Source of the DNA: Methylobacterium phyllostachyos
GTDB lineage: Bacteria > Pseudomonadota > Alphaproteobacteria > Rhizobiales > Beijerinckiaceae
Reading direction: 5' to 3'
NCBI RefSeq assembly: GCF_900103445.1
Contig: NZ_FNHS01000010.1
Location: forward strand, 213,665 to 277,664
Length of the DNA: 64,000 nucleotides
Shown here one piece after another: positions 24,614 through 34,630 of this stretch. The notes below the pieces were generated by a model. That model did no database searches. It worked only from the letters and a program-made list of their open reading frames with translations, and was not told the DNA's origin. The position numbers and the translations under genes are program-made. The stretch's first letter is position 1; each line of letters opens with the position of its first letter.

Positions 24614-25771
24614 ATGGGCATCGAGGCGGAGATCGTGGAGCGGATGGTCGCGTGGCGGCGCGACCTGCACGCCCATCCCGAGCTGGCCTTCCAGGAGGTT
24701 CGCACGGCGGACCTCGTCGCCCGGGAGCTGGCCGCCTGCGGTCTGTCGGTGAAGACCGGGCTCGGGCGCACCGGCGTGGTCGGCACCCTGAGCCGGGGCG
24801 ACGGCCCGACCATCGGCCTGCGGGCCGACATGGATGCCCTGCCGATCCAGGAGGCGACGGGCGCGGCTCACACGTCCAAAACGCCCGGCGTGATGCATGC
24901 CTGCGGCCATGACGGCCACGTGGCGATGCTGCTCGGCGCGGCGCGGCACCTCGCGTCGCGCACCGACCTGACGGGTACGGTCCACGTCATCTTCCAGCCG
25001 GCGGAGGAGTGCGAGGGCGGCGGCCGCGCCATGGTCGAGGACGGCCTGTTCAGGCTGTTCCCGTGCGACTCCGTCTACGGCCTGCACAACTGGCCGGGCC
25101 TGACGCTGGGGACCTTCGCGACCCGGGTCGGCGCCATCATGGCCTCCCTCGACACGTTCGAGATCGCGGTTGCCGGGTTCGGCACCCATGCGGCCATGCC
25201 GGAGCGGGGCACCGACACGCTGGTGGTCACCGCCGAGATCGTCCTCGCCCTGCAGACCATCGTGAGCCGCCGGATCGCGCCCACGGACCCGGTCGTGCTC
25301 AGCGTCACGCAGATCCACGGCGGGGACGCCTACAACGTCATCCCCGACCGCGCGGTCATCCGCGGCACGGTCCGGTGCCTGGACGAGGCCGTGCGCAAGC
25401 GCGTCGCGGAGCTCGTCGCCGCCATCGCCCAGGGTACCGCCGCCACGCACGGGGCCAAGGCCGAGGTCGCGTACCGGTTCGGATACCCCGCCACCGTCAA
25501 CACCGGCGAGGCCGTCGGGATCGCGCTCGACGCCGCCGCGGCGGTCCCCGACATCACGATACGCCACGGTGAGATCGGGCCTTCCATGGCGTCCGAGGAT
25601 TTCGCCTACATGCTCGAAGCCTGCCCGGGCGCCTATGCCTGGATCGGGACGGACGGGGCCGAGCGCGGTCCGCCGCTCCACAATCCGGCCTATGATTTCA
25701 ACGACGCGGCCCTGCCGATCGGCGCGGCCTACTGGGCCGCCGTCACGACGCGCATGCTGGGTGGGCAATAG
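24614..25771 (+). CDS. M20-family amidohydrolase (hippurate hydrolase-like)
   Basis: This 385-aa enzyme cleaves the amide bond of an N-acyl amino acid. The metal-site residues are in HACGHDGH (95-102), FQPAEECEGGG, YGLHNWP and SEDFAYML, and the dimerisation lid domain spans about 180-290. The start at 24614 is preferred over 24599 because GGGAAGAGA (24601-24609) fits as ribosome site. It ends the catabolic operon and converges with the XRE-cupin regulator. The natural substrate is not defined. Confidence 0.92.
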   Translation: MGIEAEIVERMVAWRRDLHAHPELAFQEVRTADLVARELAACGLSVKTGLGRTGVVGTLSRGDGPTIGLRADMDALPIQEATGAAHTSKTPGVMHACGHDGHVAMLLGAARHLASRTDLTGTVHVIFQPAEECEGGGRAMVEDGLFRLFPCDSVYGLHNWPGLTLGTFATRVGAIMASLDTFEIAVAGFGTHAAMPERGTDTLVVTAEIVLALQTIVSRRIAPTDPVVLSVTQIHGGDAYNVIPDRAVIRGTVRCLDEAVRKRVAELVAAIAQGTAATHGAKAEVAYRFGYPATVNTGEAVGIALDAAAAVPDITIRHGEIGPSMASEDFAYMLEACPGAYAWIGTDGAERGPPLHNPAYDFNDAALPIGAAYWAAVTTRMLGGQ

Positions 25772-25820
25772 CCGATCCGCGGACGCGACATCGACCGCCC
25801 CGGGGGCGTGCCACCCCGGG

Positions 25821-26477
25821 CTACGGCGTCCCACCCCGGGAAGGCCCGAGGACGTTGACCCAGAGCACGATCGTCCGGCCCTGCGGCGCGGGATTGCCGA
25901 AGCGATGCGGCCGCCGGCTCTCGAAGCGGAAGCTGTCCCCCTCGGCCAGCTGGAGCGTGCGCGCCTCGACCACCAGGGTCAGGCGGCCCTCGAGGACGAG
26001 ACCCGCCTCCTCGCCCTCGTGGCTGAACGGCTCGTCCCCCGTGCTGGCGCCCGGCTTCAACACCATGTGGAACAGGCTCATGCCCTGCGTGCCCCCGGGC
26101 GGGGTCAGCAGCTGCTTGGTGATGCCGGCCCGCCAGAGCTGCAGTTCCGGCCGATCCTTCCGGAACACCACGATCGGATCCGGGTCCGGCGCCTCGGGGC
26201 CGGGCTCGAACAGGCCGCCGATCCCGATCTGCAGCGTGTCCGCGAGGAGGGCCAGCACGCGCAGCGAGGGCGACGACAGGCCCCGCTCGACCTGACTGAG
26301 GAAGCCGATCGACAGGCCCGTGCTGGAGGCGACCGCTTCCAGGGACAGCCCCCGTGCCTGCCGCAGGCTGCGCAGGCGCTGGCCCACGGCCCGGTCGACC
26401 GGCTCCGGACCCGTCGTCTCACCTCGGGGAATGCTCACCGTCACACCAGCCTGCCTCTCCTGCGTTCCTTCATGCAC
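25821..26477 (-). CDS. XRE-cupin transcriptional regulator
   Basis: This 218-aa regulator has an N-terminal HTH (about 30-85: RLRSLRQARGLSLEAVASST, then GLSIGFLSQVERGLSSPSL) and a C-terminal cupin (about 135-210: EPFSHEGEEAGLVLEGRL). The same architecture is seen in PuuR and other polyamine or amino-acid regulators. It is divergent from the amino-acid ABC operon at 26585 with a 107-bp gap, where GCACGT...ACGTGC half-sites occur. It probably controls that transporter and the linked FAD oxidoreductase. Confidence 0.9.
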   Translation of the reverse strand: MHEGTQERQAGVTVSIPRGETTGPEPVDRAVGQRLRSLRQARGLSLEAVASSTGLSIGFLSQVERGLSSPSLRVLALLADTLQIGIGGLFEPGPEAPDPDPIVVFRKDRPELQLWRAGITKQLLTPPGGTQGMSLFHMVLKPGASTGDEPFSHEGEEAGLVLEGRLTLVVEARTLQLAEGDSFRFESRRPHRFGNPAPQGRTIVLWVNVLGPSRGGTP

Positions 26478-26584
26478 GTGAAAGTCGCTTGCGTCGATAT
26501 TGGAAACGTGCGGTATTCTTCACGACAATGAAATCGAGCCTCGGCGATCGCCGCCAGCCTCGAACACTGCACGGGAGCGGCACA

Positions 26585-27358
26585 ATGAGAAAGCGGCTGG
26601 CCAAGCTGTGTCTATCGTCGGCGCTGCTCCTCGGTTGTCTGGGGAGTGCCGTCAGCGCTCAGCCGCTGAAGGTCGGCGCGACCGCCACCGGCCTGCCGTT
26701 CACGTTCCTCGACACCAAAACCAACACCATCCAGGGTGTGATGGTCGACCTCGTCAACGCGGTCGGCAAGGAGGCAGGCTTCACGGTGGCGGTGGAGCCG
26801 CTGCAATTCTCGACGCTGATCCCGGCGCTCACCGCCTCGAAGATCGACATCATCTCGGCGGCGATGTTCATCACGCCCCAGCGGAAGGAGATCGTGGCCT
26901 TCTCGGCGCCGGTCTACAGCTACGGCGAAGGCCTGATCGTCCCGAAGACCGACACCAAGGACTACACCGCCTTCGCCGACTTGAAGGGCGAGACCGTGGG
27001 GGCCCAAGTGGGGACCGCCTTCGTCGAGCCGCTGAAGAAGTCGGGCCTCTTCAGCGAGGTGAAGATCTACGACACGATCCCGGACATCATCCGCGACGTG
27101 AATTCCGGCCGCCTGAAGGCCGGGTTCGCCGACGCGCCGATCCTCGCCTACTACGTGAAGCAGGGCCTGTTCCCCGGCGTGCGCCTGGTCGAGACGCTCA
27201 AGCCGACCGTCGTCGCCTCGGTCGGCCTCAGCGTTCGCAAGGCCGACACCGCGCTGCTCGCCAAGATTGATGCCGCGCTCGCCAAGCTCAAGGCTGACGG
27301 GACGCTCCAGGCAATCCTCACCAAGTGGGGCCTGCCGCCCTCGGCCGATCGGTCCTGA
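26585..27358 (+). CDS. Amino-acid ABC transporter, substrate-binding protein
   Basis: This 257-aa periplasmic protein of the SBP_bac_3 family has a signal peptide (about 1-25: KRLAKLCLSSALLLGCLGSA with cut near VSAQP). The mature part shows typical motifs GLPFTFLDTKT, IDIISAAMFITPQRKEIVAF and LKGETVGAQVGTAF. It captures an amino acid or similar small amine compound. ATG 26585 has GGGAG upstream; the longer open frame is spurious. The permease and ATPase genes follow at once. Confidence 0.93.
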   Translation: MRKRLAKLCLSSALLLGCLGSAVSAQPLKVGATATGLPFTFLDTKTNTIQGVMVDLVNAVGKEAGFTVAVEPLQFSTLIPALTASKIDIISAAMFITPQRKEIVAFSAPVYSYGEGLIVPKTDTKDYTAFADLKGETVGAQVGTAFVEPLKKSGLFSEVKIYDTIPDIIRDVNSGRLKAGFADAPILAYYVKQGLFPGVRLVETLKPTVVASVGLSVRKADTALLAKIDAALAKLKADGTLQAILTKWGLPPSADRS

Positions 27359-27363
27359 GCCGG

Positions 27364-28017
27364 ATGCGCGCGTTCCTGGTCGACGCACAGGAGTATCTGC
27401 CCATCCTGCTGCAGGGCGTGCAGCTCACGGTTCTGATCACCCTCGCCTCGCTGGTCGTATCGACGCTGCTGGGCCTCGTCTGGGCGGTTCTGCGGGTCTC
27501 GGGGATCGCGATCCTGGCCGGCTTCAGCGCGGTGATGATCAACATCCTGCGCGGCATCCCGATCATCGTGCAGTTGTTCTACATCTACTTCGTCATGCCC
27601 GATTTCGGCCTGTCGCTGACGGCCGTCCAGGCGGCCATCATCGGACTTGGCATCGCCTATTCGGCCTATCAGGCCGAGAACTTCCGCGCCGGCATCGAGG
27701 CGGTGGATCGCGGGCAGGTCGAGGCGGCGCTGTCGATCGGCATGGGCTGGGGCATGACCATGCGGCGGGTGATCCTGCCACAGGCGATCCGGATCGCGCT
27801 GCCGCCCTACGGCAACATCATGATCATGATGCTCAAGGATTCGTCCCAGGCCTCGACCATCACGGTCGCGGAACTCGCCCTGCAAGGCAAGCTCATCGCG
27901 TCGTCCACCTTCAAGAACACCAGCGTCTACACGATGGTGGCGCTGATGTACCTGGCGCTCAGCCTGCCGTTGATCTTCCTGGTCCGTCATCTCGAGGCCA
28001 GGGGGCGGCAGCGATGA
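27364..28017 (+). CDS. Amino-acid ABC transporter, permease
   Basis: This 217-aa HisM/GlnP-type inner membrane protein has about five helices and the EAA loop EAALSIGMGWGMTMRRVILP that contacts the ATPase. It lies 5 bp after the binding protein stop. Its own stop overlaps the ATPase start (ATGA). Only one permease is present, so it probably forms a homodimer. Confidence 0.94.
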   Translation: MRAFLVDAQEYLPILLQGVQLTVLITLASLVVSTLLGLVWAVLRVSGIAILAGFSAVMINILRGIPIIVQLFYIYFVMPDFGLSLTAVQAAIIGLGIAYSAYQAENFRAGIEAVDRGQVEAALSIGMGWGMTMRRVILPQAIRIALPPYGNIMIMMLKDSSQASTITVAELALQGKLIASSTFKNTSVYTMVALMYLALSLPLIFLVRHLEARGRQR

Positions 28018-28745
28018 TCGTCCTGGAGGATGTCCGCAAGCATTACGGCGCCCTGGAGGTGATCAAGGGGGTCTCGGCCGAGGTCGCCACGGGCGAGGTC
28101 GTCTGCATCATCGGCCCCTCGGGCTCCGGCAAGTCGACCCTGCTCCGCTGTATTAACGGGCTCGAAGCCTATGACGGCGGCGAGATCCGCGTCGGCGGCC
28201 AGCGGGTCGAGCGGGACGCGCGCAGCATCAAGGCGATCCGCACGCGGGTCTCGATGGTGTTCCAGCGCTTCAACCTGTTTGCCAACCGCACCGCCCTGGA
28301 GAACGTCGTCGAGGGCCCGTTATACGTGAAGGGCGAGCCCCGTGCGGAGGCCGAGGCGCGGGCCGCCGCCCTGCTCGCCCGGGTCGGCCTCTCGGGGAAG
28401 GAGCATGCCCGGCCCGACCAGCTCTCCGGCGGTCAGCAGCAGCGCGTCGCCATCGCCCGGGCGCTCGCCATGCGGCCCGACGCGATCCTGTTCGACGAGC
28501 CGACCTCGGCGCTCGATCCCGAACTGGTCGGTGACGTGCTGCGGGTGATGCGGGGCCTGGCCGACGAGGGCATGACGATGATGGTCGTGACCCACGAGAT
28601 CGGCTTCGCCCGGGAGGTGGCGGACCGGGTCCTGTTCCTCGACGGGGGCCGCCTCGTCGAGCAGGGGCCGGCCGCCGAGGTGCTGAACCGTCCGCAGAAT
28701 CCGCGCACCCGGGACTTCCTGCAGCGCGTGCTGCATCCGCTGTAG
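28014..28745 (+). CDS. Amino-acid ABC transporter, ATP-binding protein
   Basis: This 243-aa GlnQ-type ATPase has Walker A GPSGSGKST, signature LSGGQQQR, Walker B ILFDEPTSALD and switch VVTHE. It powers import by the preceding permease and is translationally coupled to it by a 4-bp overlap. The downstream oxidoreductase starts 8 bp after its stop. Confidence 0.95.
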   Translation: MIVLEDVRKHYGALEVIKGVSAEVATGEVVCIIGPSGSGKSTLLRCINGLEAYDGGEIRVGGQRVERDARSIKAIRTRVSMVFQRFNLFANRTALENVVEGPLYVKGEPRAEAEARAAALLARVGLSGKEHARPDQLSGGQQQRVAIARALAMRPDAILFDEPTSALDPELVGDVLRVMRGLADEGMTMMVVTHEIGFAREVADRVLFLDGGRLVEQGPAAEVLNRPQNPRTRDFLQRVLHPL

Positions 28746-28753
28746 GAGAGGCC

Positions 28754-30043
28754 GTGGCCGAACCCTTCCCGCTCGCCCCGTCGCTCTGGGCCACCACCGC
28801 GGCGCCTGCGCCGGAGACCCCGCCGCTCGCCGAATCCGGTCGGGCCGAGGTGGTCATCGTCGGCGGCGGCTTCTGCGGCCTGTCCACCGCCCTGCACCTC
28901 GCCGAGCGGGGGATCCGGCCGGTCGTGCTGGAGGCGCGTGCGATCGGCTTCGGCGGCTCCGGGCGCAACGGCGGTCAGGTCATCCCGGGCTTGAAGTACG
29001 ATCCCGGCGACCTCCTGGCCCGCTTCGGGCGCGAGCGCGGCGAGCGGCTCGCCCGCTTCGCCGGCGGCACCGCCGACGTGGTTTTCGACCTGATCGACCG
29101 GCACGCGATGGACGTGCCGCACCGGCGCGCGGGCTGGATCCAGGGCGCCCACACGCAGGCCGGATTGGAGGACGTTGCGCGGCGGGCCAGCCAGTGGGCG
29201 GAGCTCGGTGCCCCGACCCGCCTCCTCGACAAGGACGAAACCGACCGGCTGCTCGGTACGGACCGGTATCTCGGCGGCTGGCTCGACGGCCGCGGCGGCG
29301 CGATCCAGCCGCTGAGCTACGCCCGGGGCCTCGCCCGCGCCGCCCTCAAGGCCGGGGCCGCGATCCATGCCGAGTCCCCGGTGACCGCCCTGGAGCGGAC
29401 CGGATCGGGCTGGACCGTCACCACGGCGCAGGGCGCCCGCCTCACCACCGAGCGCGTCGTCCTCTGCACCAACGGCTACACCGGCGGCCTCTGGCCCGGC
29501 CTCGCCCGGACGGTGATCGCGGCCAACTCCTTTCAGGTCGCCACGGTGCCGCTCTCGGACAACCTGCGGCGCTCGATCCTGCCCGAGGGACAGGTCTCCT
29601 CGGACACGCGCAAGCTGTTGCTCTATTTCCGGCTCGACCATACCGGCCGGCTGCTGATGGGCGGCCGCGGCCCGTTCCGGGAGCCGCGCAGCCCGCAGGA
29701 CTGGGCGCATCTCGAACGGATCGTCGGCAAGCTGTTCCCGCAGCTGGATGGCATCGCCTTCGACCACCGCTGGTGCGGCCGCGTGGCGATCACCCGGGAT
29801 TACCTCCCCCATCTTCACGAGCCGGCCCCCGGGCTGCTGATCGACATCGGCTGCCAGGGCCGGGGCGTCGGTCTCCAGTCGGCGATGGGCCGGGCGATCG
29901 CCGCCTATATCGCGACCGGCGATGCCGACAGCCTGCCCCTGTCGCCCACGCCGGTAACGCCCCTGCCGCTTCACGCGCTCCACCGCCTGTACGTTTCTGC
30001 GATCATCGCTTGGTACCGCCTGAGCGATGGCGGTATTCGATGA
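28754..30043 (+). CDS. FAD-dependent oxidoreductase (PuuB/DAO-like)
   Basis: This 429-aa DAO-family enzyme is related to gamma-glutamylputrescine oxidase and similar amine oxidases. The FAD-binding fold is VVIVGGGFCGLSTALHLAER (about 34-53), followed by the GSGRNGGQV motif and the C-terminal GCQGRGVGLQSAMGRA. It starts at GTG 28754 with AGGAGAG just upstream. Its place after the ABC transporter genes suggests that it oxidises the imported amine compound (inference). A PuuR-like regulator stands at the head of the unit. Confidence 0.9.
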   Translation: MAEPFPLAPSLWATTAAPAPETPPLAESGRAEVVIVGGGFCGLSTALHLAERGIRPVVLEARAIGFGGSGRNGGQVIPGLKYDPGDLLARFGRERGERLARFAGGTADVVFDLIDRHAMDVPHRRAGWIQGAHTQAGLEDVARRASQWAELGAPTRLLDKDETDRLLGTDRYLGGWLDGRGGAIQPLSYARGLARAALKAGAAIHAESPVTALERTGSGWTVTTAQGARLTTERVVLCTNGYTGGLWPGLARTVIAANSFQVATVPLSDNLRRSILPEGQVSSDTRKLLLYFRLDHTGRLLMGGRGPFREPRSPQDWAHLERIVGKLFPQLDGIAFDHRWCGRVAITRDYLPHLHEPAPGLLIDIGCQGRGVGLQSAMGRAIAAYIATGDADSLPLSPTPVTPLPLHALHRLYVSAIIAWYRLSDGGIR

Positions 30044-30317
30044 CGGGGCGGGGTCTCTCGGAAGCGATCGACAGGCAGGGATGCCGCAACGTCTGCTGCC
30101 GGGATCCCGCCGGGTTCGGCTGTCCGGCGCAGCGGCGAACGGCCGGGTTTGCGCCCGCTGGCACCTCAGCGGGGCATAGGCTGGCCTGAAGCCGCCGGTC
30201 CGGTTCGGATTCACAGGGAAACGGAAGCAGACGTGGGCGCGCGCGCAGCTTGGTCGCTGGCGCTGCAGAGCATGCGGCCGCCATTCCGTTTTCACAACGG
30301 GTGAGATGTCGAGAGGC

Positions 30318-31481
30318 TTATCGCAGCGACAGAGTTCGGGAGAGGTCAGACAGAGGCTCGGCCCCGTTCGCCGTGACGATGACGGTCTCGGAGGCGCCGA
30401 CGGTCCAGGCGCCGTAGCGGCGCAGGGTCGCCGGCAGATGAAAGACCATCCCGGGCTCGATCAGCCGATCTTCGCCCGTGAAGAGTGAGAGCAGGTTTCC
30501 CTCTCCCCAGTCCGGCGCGAAGGCGACGCCCATCGCGTAGCCGATGCGCTTGCGGAAGGCCGGGCCGTAACCCGCCGCGTCGATGATGGCCTGCGCCGCC
30601 ACGTGCGGGGCCGAGCAGGGACGGCCGGGCCGGAGCGCGGCGAGCGCCGCATCGAGGGCGCGCAGGGCGCAATCCATCATCCGTTGCGCCTCGGCCGGCG
30701 GCGGGCCGATCCAGACGCTGCGCATCAGCGCCGCGTGGTAGCGGGCATGGCTGCCGGCGAGTTCGAGGAAGACCGCGTCGCCCGGTTCCAGCCGGCGCCG
30801 CCGCCAGGTCATGTGCGGCAGACCGCTGCGCGGGCCCGACGCGACCAGGGGCTCCATCGCCATGGCCTCGGATCCGGCCGCCGTCGCGGCGGCCAGCATG
30901 GCGGCCGCGACGGCGTTCTCGTCGGTGCCGGCCGCGCAGGCCTCGAGCCCGGCGGCGATCCCGGCCTGCGCGTAGCGGGCGGCGGCCCGGATCGCCGCCA
31001 GCTCGGCCGCCGACTTCACCGCCCGCAGGGGGGCGAGGAGGCCGGACCCGTCGGGCAGCGGGCCGCCGAGGGCGGCGTCGATCCGCGCCGCGAGGGCCGG
31101 CGCCACGAACCAGCCGTCCCGTTCCAGGGCCGGCCGGGCGAGCCCGCGCCGCCGGACCAGCGCTGCCAGGGCCTCGGCCGGATCGGCGCCGTCCGGATAG
31201 GCCGCGATGTCGTCGAGCCAGGTGTTGGCGGCCGCGCCCGGCCGTTCGAGCTGCCGGACCAGGAGGGCCGGATCGCCCGCGACCGGCACCACGAGGGCCT
31301 GGAACGCGAAGTAGCCCGCCGTCTGGCGGCCGGTCAGCCAGTAGATCGTCTCCGGGCCGGTCACCACCAGGGCCGTGTGGCCGGCCGCCTTAATGGCGGC
31401 CCGGGCCGCTGCCTGCCGGGCGGCGAACTCCGCCTCCGGGAAGGCCGCCTCACGGCCGCGCAGATCGGCGAATTCGTGCAT
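30318..31481 (-). CDS. M24-family hydrolase, creatinase/ectoine hydrolase-like, metal site altered
   Basis: This 387-aa protein has a creatinase-type N-terminal domain (about 10-150) and a pita-bread C-terminal domain (about 155-380). Typical Xaa-Pro peptidases carry two metal Asp residues in the GDxVxxDxG and YxsDxtRT motifs; here the positions read GDAVFLELAG and YHAALMRS, so both Asp are lost. This fits the metal-free creatinase/DoeA branch, which opens C-N bonds in small compounds. It is the last gene of a minus-strand series that includes the GntR regulator and ABC transporter. Confidence 0.85.
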   Translation of the reverse strand: MHEFADLRGREAAFPEAEFAARQAAARAAIKAAGHTALVVTGPETIYWLTGRQTAGYFAFQALVVPVAGDPALLVRQLERPGAAANTWLDDIAAYPDGADPAEALAALVRRRGLARPALERDGWFVAPALAARIDAALGGPLPDGSGLLAPLRAVKSAAELAAIRAAARYAQAGIAAGLEACAAGTDENAVAAAMLAAATAAGSEAMAMEPLVASGPRSGLPHMTWRRRRLEPGDAVFLELAGSHARYHAALMRSVWIGPPPAEAQRMMDCALRALDAALAALRPGRPCSAPHVAAQAIIDAAGYGPAFRKRIGYAMGVAFAPDWGEGNLLSLFTGEDRLIEPGMVFHLPATLRRYGAWTVGASETVIVTANGAEPLSDLSRTLSLR

Positions 31482-31496
31482 CGGACCGTCTCCGCC

Positions 31497-32177
31497 TCAG
31501 ACTTCGCTCAGGCGCCGGATGATGCCCTGCTTGAAGTTCTCGAGATGGGCCGCGATGGCGTCCGCCGCCGCCGCCGCGTCCTTGGCCCGGAGGGCGGCCA
31601 CCACCGCGAGGTGCTCGCGATGGACCGCCTCGAACCGCTCGGGCATCCGGCTCAGGTTGAACATCTGGGTCTTGCGCCGCAGGTCCTTGATCGTCTTGGC
31701 GAGGATCGTGTTGTGGCTGTGGTCGGCGATCAGCTCGTGGAAGCGCCGGTCGACCTCCCAGTTGCCCGGCGCATCGGGGTCGCCCGCCGCCAGCAGCGCC
31801 GCGCTCTGCCGCTCCAGATCCGCCAGCGCGGCGTCGTCGATCCGGCCGGTGGCCAGCACGACGCTCTCCCGCTCCAGCAGGCGGCGGACATGCAGGATCT
31901 CGATCAGCTCGCGCAAGGAGAACTCCTTGACGACGAGCATCCCGCCGGGCTGCCGCTCGATCAGCCCCTCGGTCTCCAGCCGCGACATCGCCTCGCGGGT
32001 CGGGGTCCGGGAGATGTCGAGCATCTCGGCGAGGCGGCGCTCATGCAGCACGGTGCCGGCCGGCAGGTCGCGGCGGACCAGCATGTCGAGCAGCCGGTCG
32101 TAGGCCTTCTGGCCGAGGCTCCGCTCGCGCCGGGCGTTGAGCGCCGTCGTGTACGACGCGGCGTCGAGGGTCTTCAT
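31497..32177 (-). CDS. GntR-family regulator, FadR subfamily
   Basis: This 226-aa regulator has an N-terminal winged HTH (LGQKAYDRLLDMLVRRDL, then ERRLAEMLDISRTPTREAMS) and a C-terminal helical FCD effector domain, with likely metal ligands in VDRRFHELIADHSHN and EHLAVVAAL. The start at 32177 is set by the minus-strand GGGAGG 6-8 nt upstream. It lies between the ABC binding protein and the M24 hydrolase and probably controls this catabolic unit, for example through the palindrome at 34719-34734. Confidence 0.92.
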   Translation of the reverse strand: MKTLDAASYTTALNARRERSLGQKAYDRLLDMLVRRDLPAGTVLHERRLAEMLDISRTPTREAMSRLETEGLIERQPGGMLVVKEFSLRELIEILHVRRLLERESVVLATGRIDDAALADLERQSAALLAAGDPDAPGNWEVDRRFHELIADHSHNTILAKTIKDLRRKTQMFNLSRMPERFEAVHREHLAVVAALRAKDAAAAADAIAAHLENFKQGIIRRLSEV

Positions 32178-32245
32178 CCGGGTCCTCCCGGAGCGGCCGG
32201 GCGGACCGCTCCCGTGTCTTCTTGTCGGGCGCCGGCCGCCTCCGC

Positions 32246-33043
32246 TCACTGAGCAGGCGTGTGGATCGGCTCCTTCGGGGCCGGATCATAGCCGATCAGC
32301 GGGGTGACGAGCTTGGCGTAGGTCCCGTCGGCGACCATCTCGGCGAGCGCCTTGTTGACGGCGGCGTGCAGGTTCGGCTTCCCCTGCTTGATGGCGAAGC
32401 CCTTCTGGACCGTGCTGAGCGGTGTCTCGATCATCACCAGGGGCAGCTTGCGGGCCTTGATGGCGTAGTTGCCCGCCACCGCGTCGTTGATCACCGCGTC
32501 GATGTTGCCGTTGACGAGGTCCTGCATGGCATCCGCGGCGGTCTTGTAGCTCTTCAGGGTGGCGCCGTGCTCCTCGGCGAGCTTGCCGAAGGTCGAGGCC
32601 GAGAGGGCGCCGACGTTGCGGCCCTTGAGATCCTCCGGGCCCTTGATGCCGGTATCCTTGCGGGTGACGATCCGCGCGCCGGATTCGAGCCACCCGTCAG
32701 CGAAGGCGACCTGCTTCTGGCGGGCCGCGGTGATGTCCATCGACTCGCTGGTGATGTCGTATTGATCGGCCATCAGGCCGACCAGCAGGGCGTCGAACTT
32801 GATGTTGACCGGGCTGTATGCGAGCCCGATCCGCCGGCAGACCTCGCGCATCACCCGGACCTCCAGGCCGTCGAGCTCGCCGCCCGGCGTGCGCATGCTG
32901 AACGGTGCGAAGGTGCTGTCGGTCGCCACGATCAGCTTGCCGGGCTCGATCAGCTCCAGCTTGCCCTCGGCCGCGCGGGCCGCCGGGGCGATGAGAAGTC
33001 CCGCACAGAGGGCGGCGAGGGCGAGGACGTGGCGGCGGTTCAT
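32246..33043 (-). CDS. Amino-acid ABC transporter, substrate-binding protein
   Basis: This 265-aa SBP_bac_3 protein has a signal peptide MNRRHVLALAALCAGLLIAP with cleavage near ARAAEG. It keeps the family motifs ATDSTFAPFSMR, GLEVRVMREVCRRIGL, YDITSESMDITAARQKQVAF and LKGRNVGALSASTFG. It is exported to the periplasm to bind an amino-acid-like ligand. It follows its permease by 62 bp in the same operon. The sequence differs clearly from the binding protein at 26585, so the two systems probably have different ligands. Confidence 0.93.
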   Translation of the reverse strand: MNRRHVLALAALCAGLLIAPAARAAEGKLELIEPGKLIVATDSTFAPFSMRTPGGELDGLEVRVMREVCRRIGLAYSPVNIKFDALLVGLMADQYDITSESMDITAARQKQVAFADGWLESGARIVTRKDTGIKGPEDLKGRNVGALSASTFGKLAEEHGATLKSYKTAADAMQDLVNGNIDAVINDAVAGNYAIKARKLPLVMIETPLSTVQKGFAIKQGKPNLHAAVNKALAEMVADGTYAKLVTPLIGYDPAPKEPIHTPAQ

Positions 33044-33105
33044 GGCGATCTCCGATCTCGGGGGCGGGAGGTGTCGGCCGCGGCCCGTCCCGCGGCGGGG
33101 AAGGC

Positions 33106-33789
33106 TCAGGACAGGCGGGCGTAGCGCCGCTCGAAGAAGGCCGAGAGCTGCGACAGGATCGAGGTGAGGCCGAGGTAGATCAGCGCCGCCGCGATGTAGA
33201 AGTCGAACGGCCGGAAGGTCGTGGCGATCATGAGCTGCGCGTAGAGGGTCAGCTCCACCACCGTGATCGTCGACAGGAGCGAGGTGTTCTTGACCGCCGA
33301 GATCGCCTCGTTGGTCAGCGCGGGCAGGATCATGCGGAAGACCTGCGGCAGGACGATCCGCACCATCATGATCCGCGGGTTCATGCCGAGCGCCAGCGCC
33401 GACTCGACCTGACCCCGGGGGATCGCCGCGAGGCCGGCCCGGATGGTCTCGGCCACGTAGGCGCCGCTGCTGACGCCGAGCGCGATGATGCCGGCGGTGA
33501 TCGGCGACAGCTTCACCCCGATCTGCGGCATGCCGAAATACACGATGAACACCTGCACCAGGGTCGGCGTCCCCCGGATGAACCAGACGTAGAAGCTCGC
33601 CAGCGCCCGGACGGGGGCGAAGGACGAGCGCTTGCCCAGCGCCCCGAGCAGGCCGCAGACCCAGCTCACCAGGATGCTCGCCACCGTGACGCCGAGCACG
33701 ACCAGGGTAGCCGAGACGAAGCCGGGTCCGTAGGTGACGACCTCGTCCGAGAGGGTGAGCCACCAGTCCTGCAACGCCGCGACGCTCAT
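33106..33789 (-). CDS. Amino-acid ABC transporter, permease
   Basis: This 227-aa inner membrane permease of the HisM type has about five helices and the EAA loop ESALALGMNPRIMMVRIVLP. It is second in the operon ATPase-permease-binding protein (read leftward), 34 bp after the ATPase stop. It starts at ATG 33789. Confidence 0.94.
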   Translation of the reverse strand: MSVAALQDWWLTLSDEVVTYGPGFVSATLVVLGVTVASILVSWVCGLLGALGKRSSFAPVRALASFYVWFIRGTPTLVQVFIVYFGMPQIGVKLSPITAGIIALGVSSGAYVAETIRAGLAAIPRGQVESALALGMNPRIMMVRIVLPQVFRMILPALTNEAISAVKNTSLLSTITVVELTLYAQLMIATTFRPFDFYIAAALIYLGLTSILSQLSAFFERRYARLS

Positions 33790-33823
33790 CGCCGTCCGAT
33801 CTCCTTGAGGATGGGCCGGCGGC

Positions 33824-34630
<807 letters not shown>

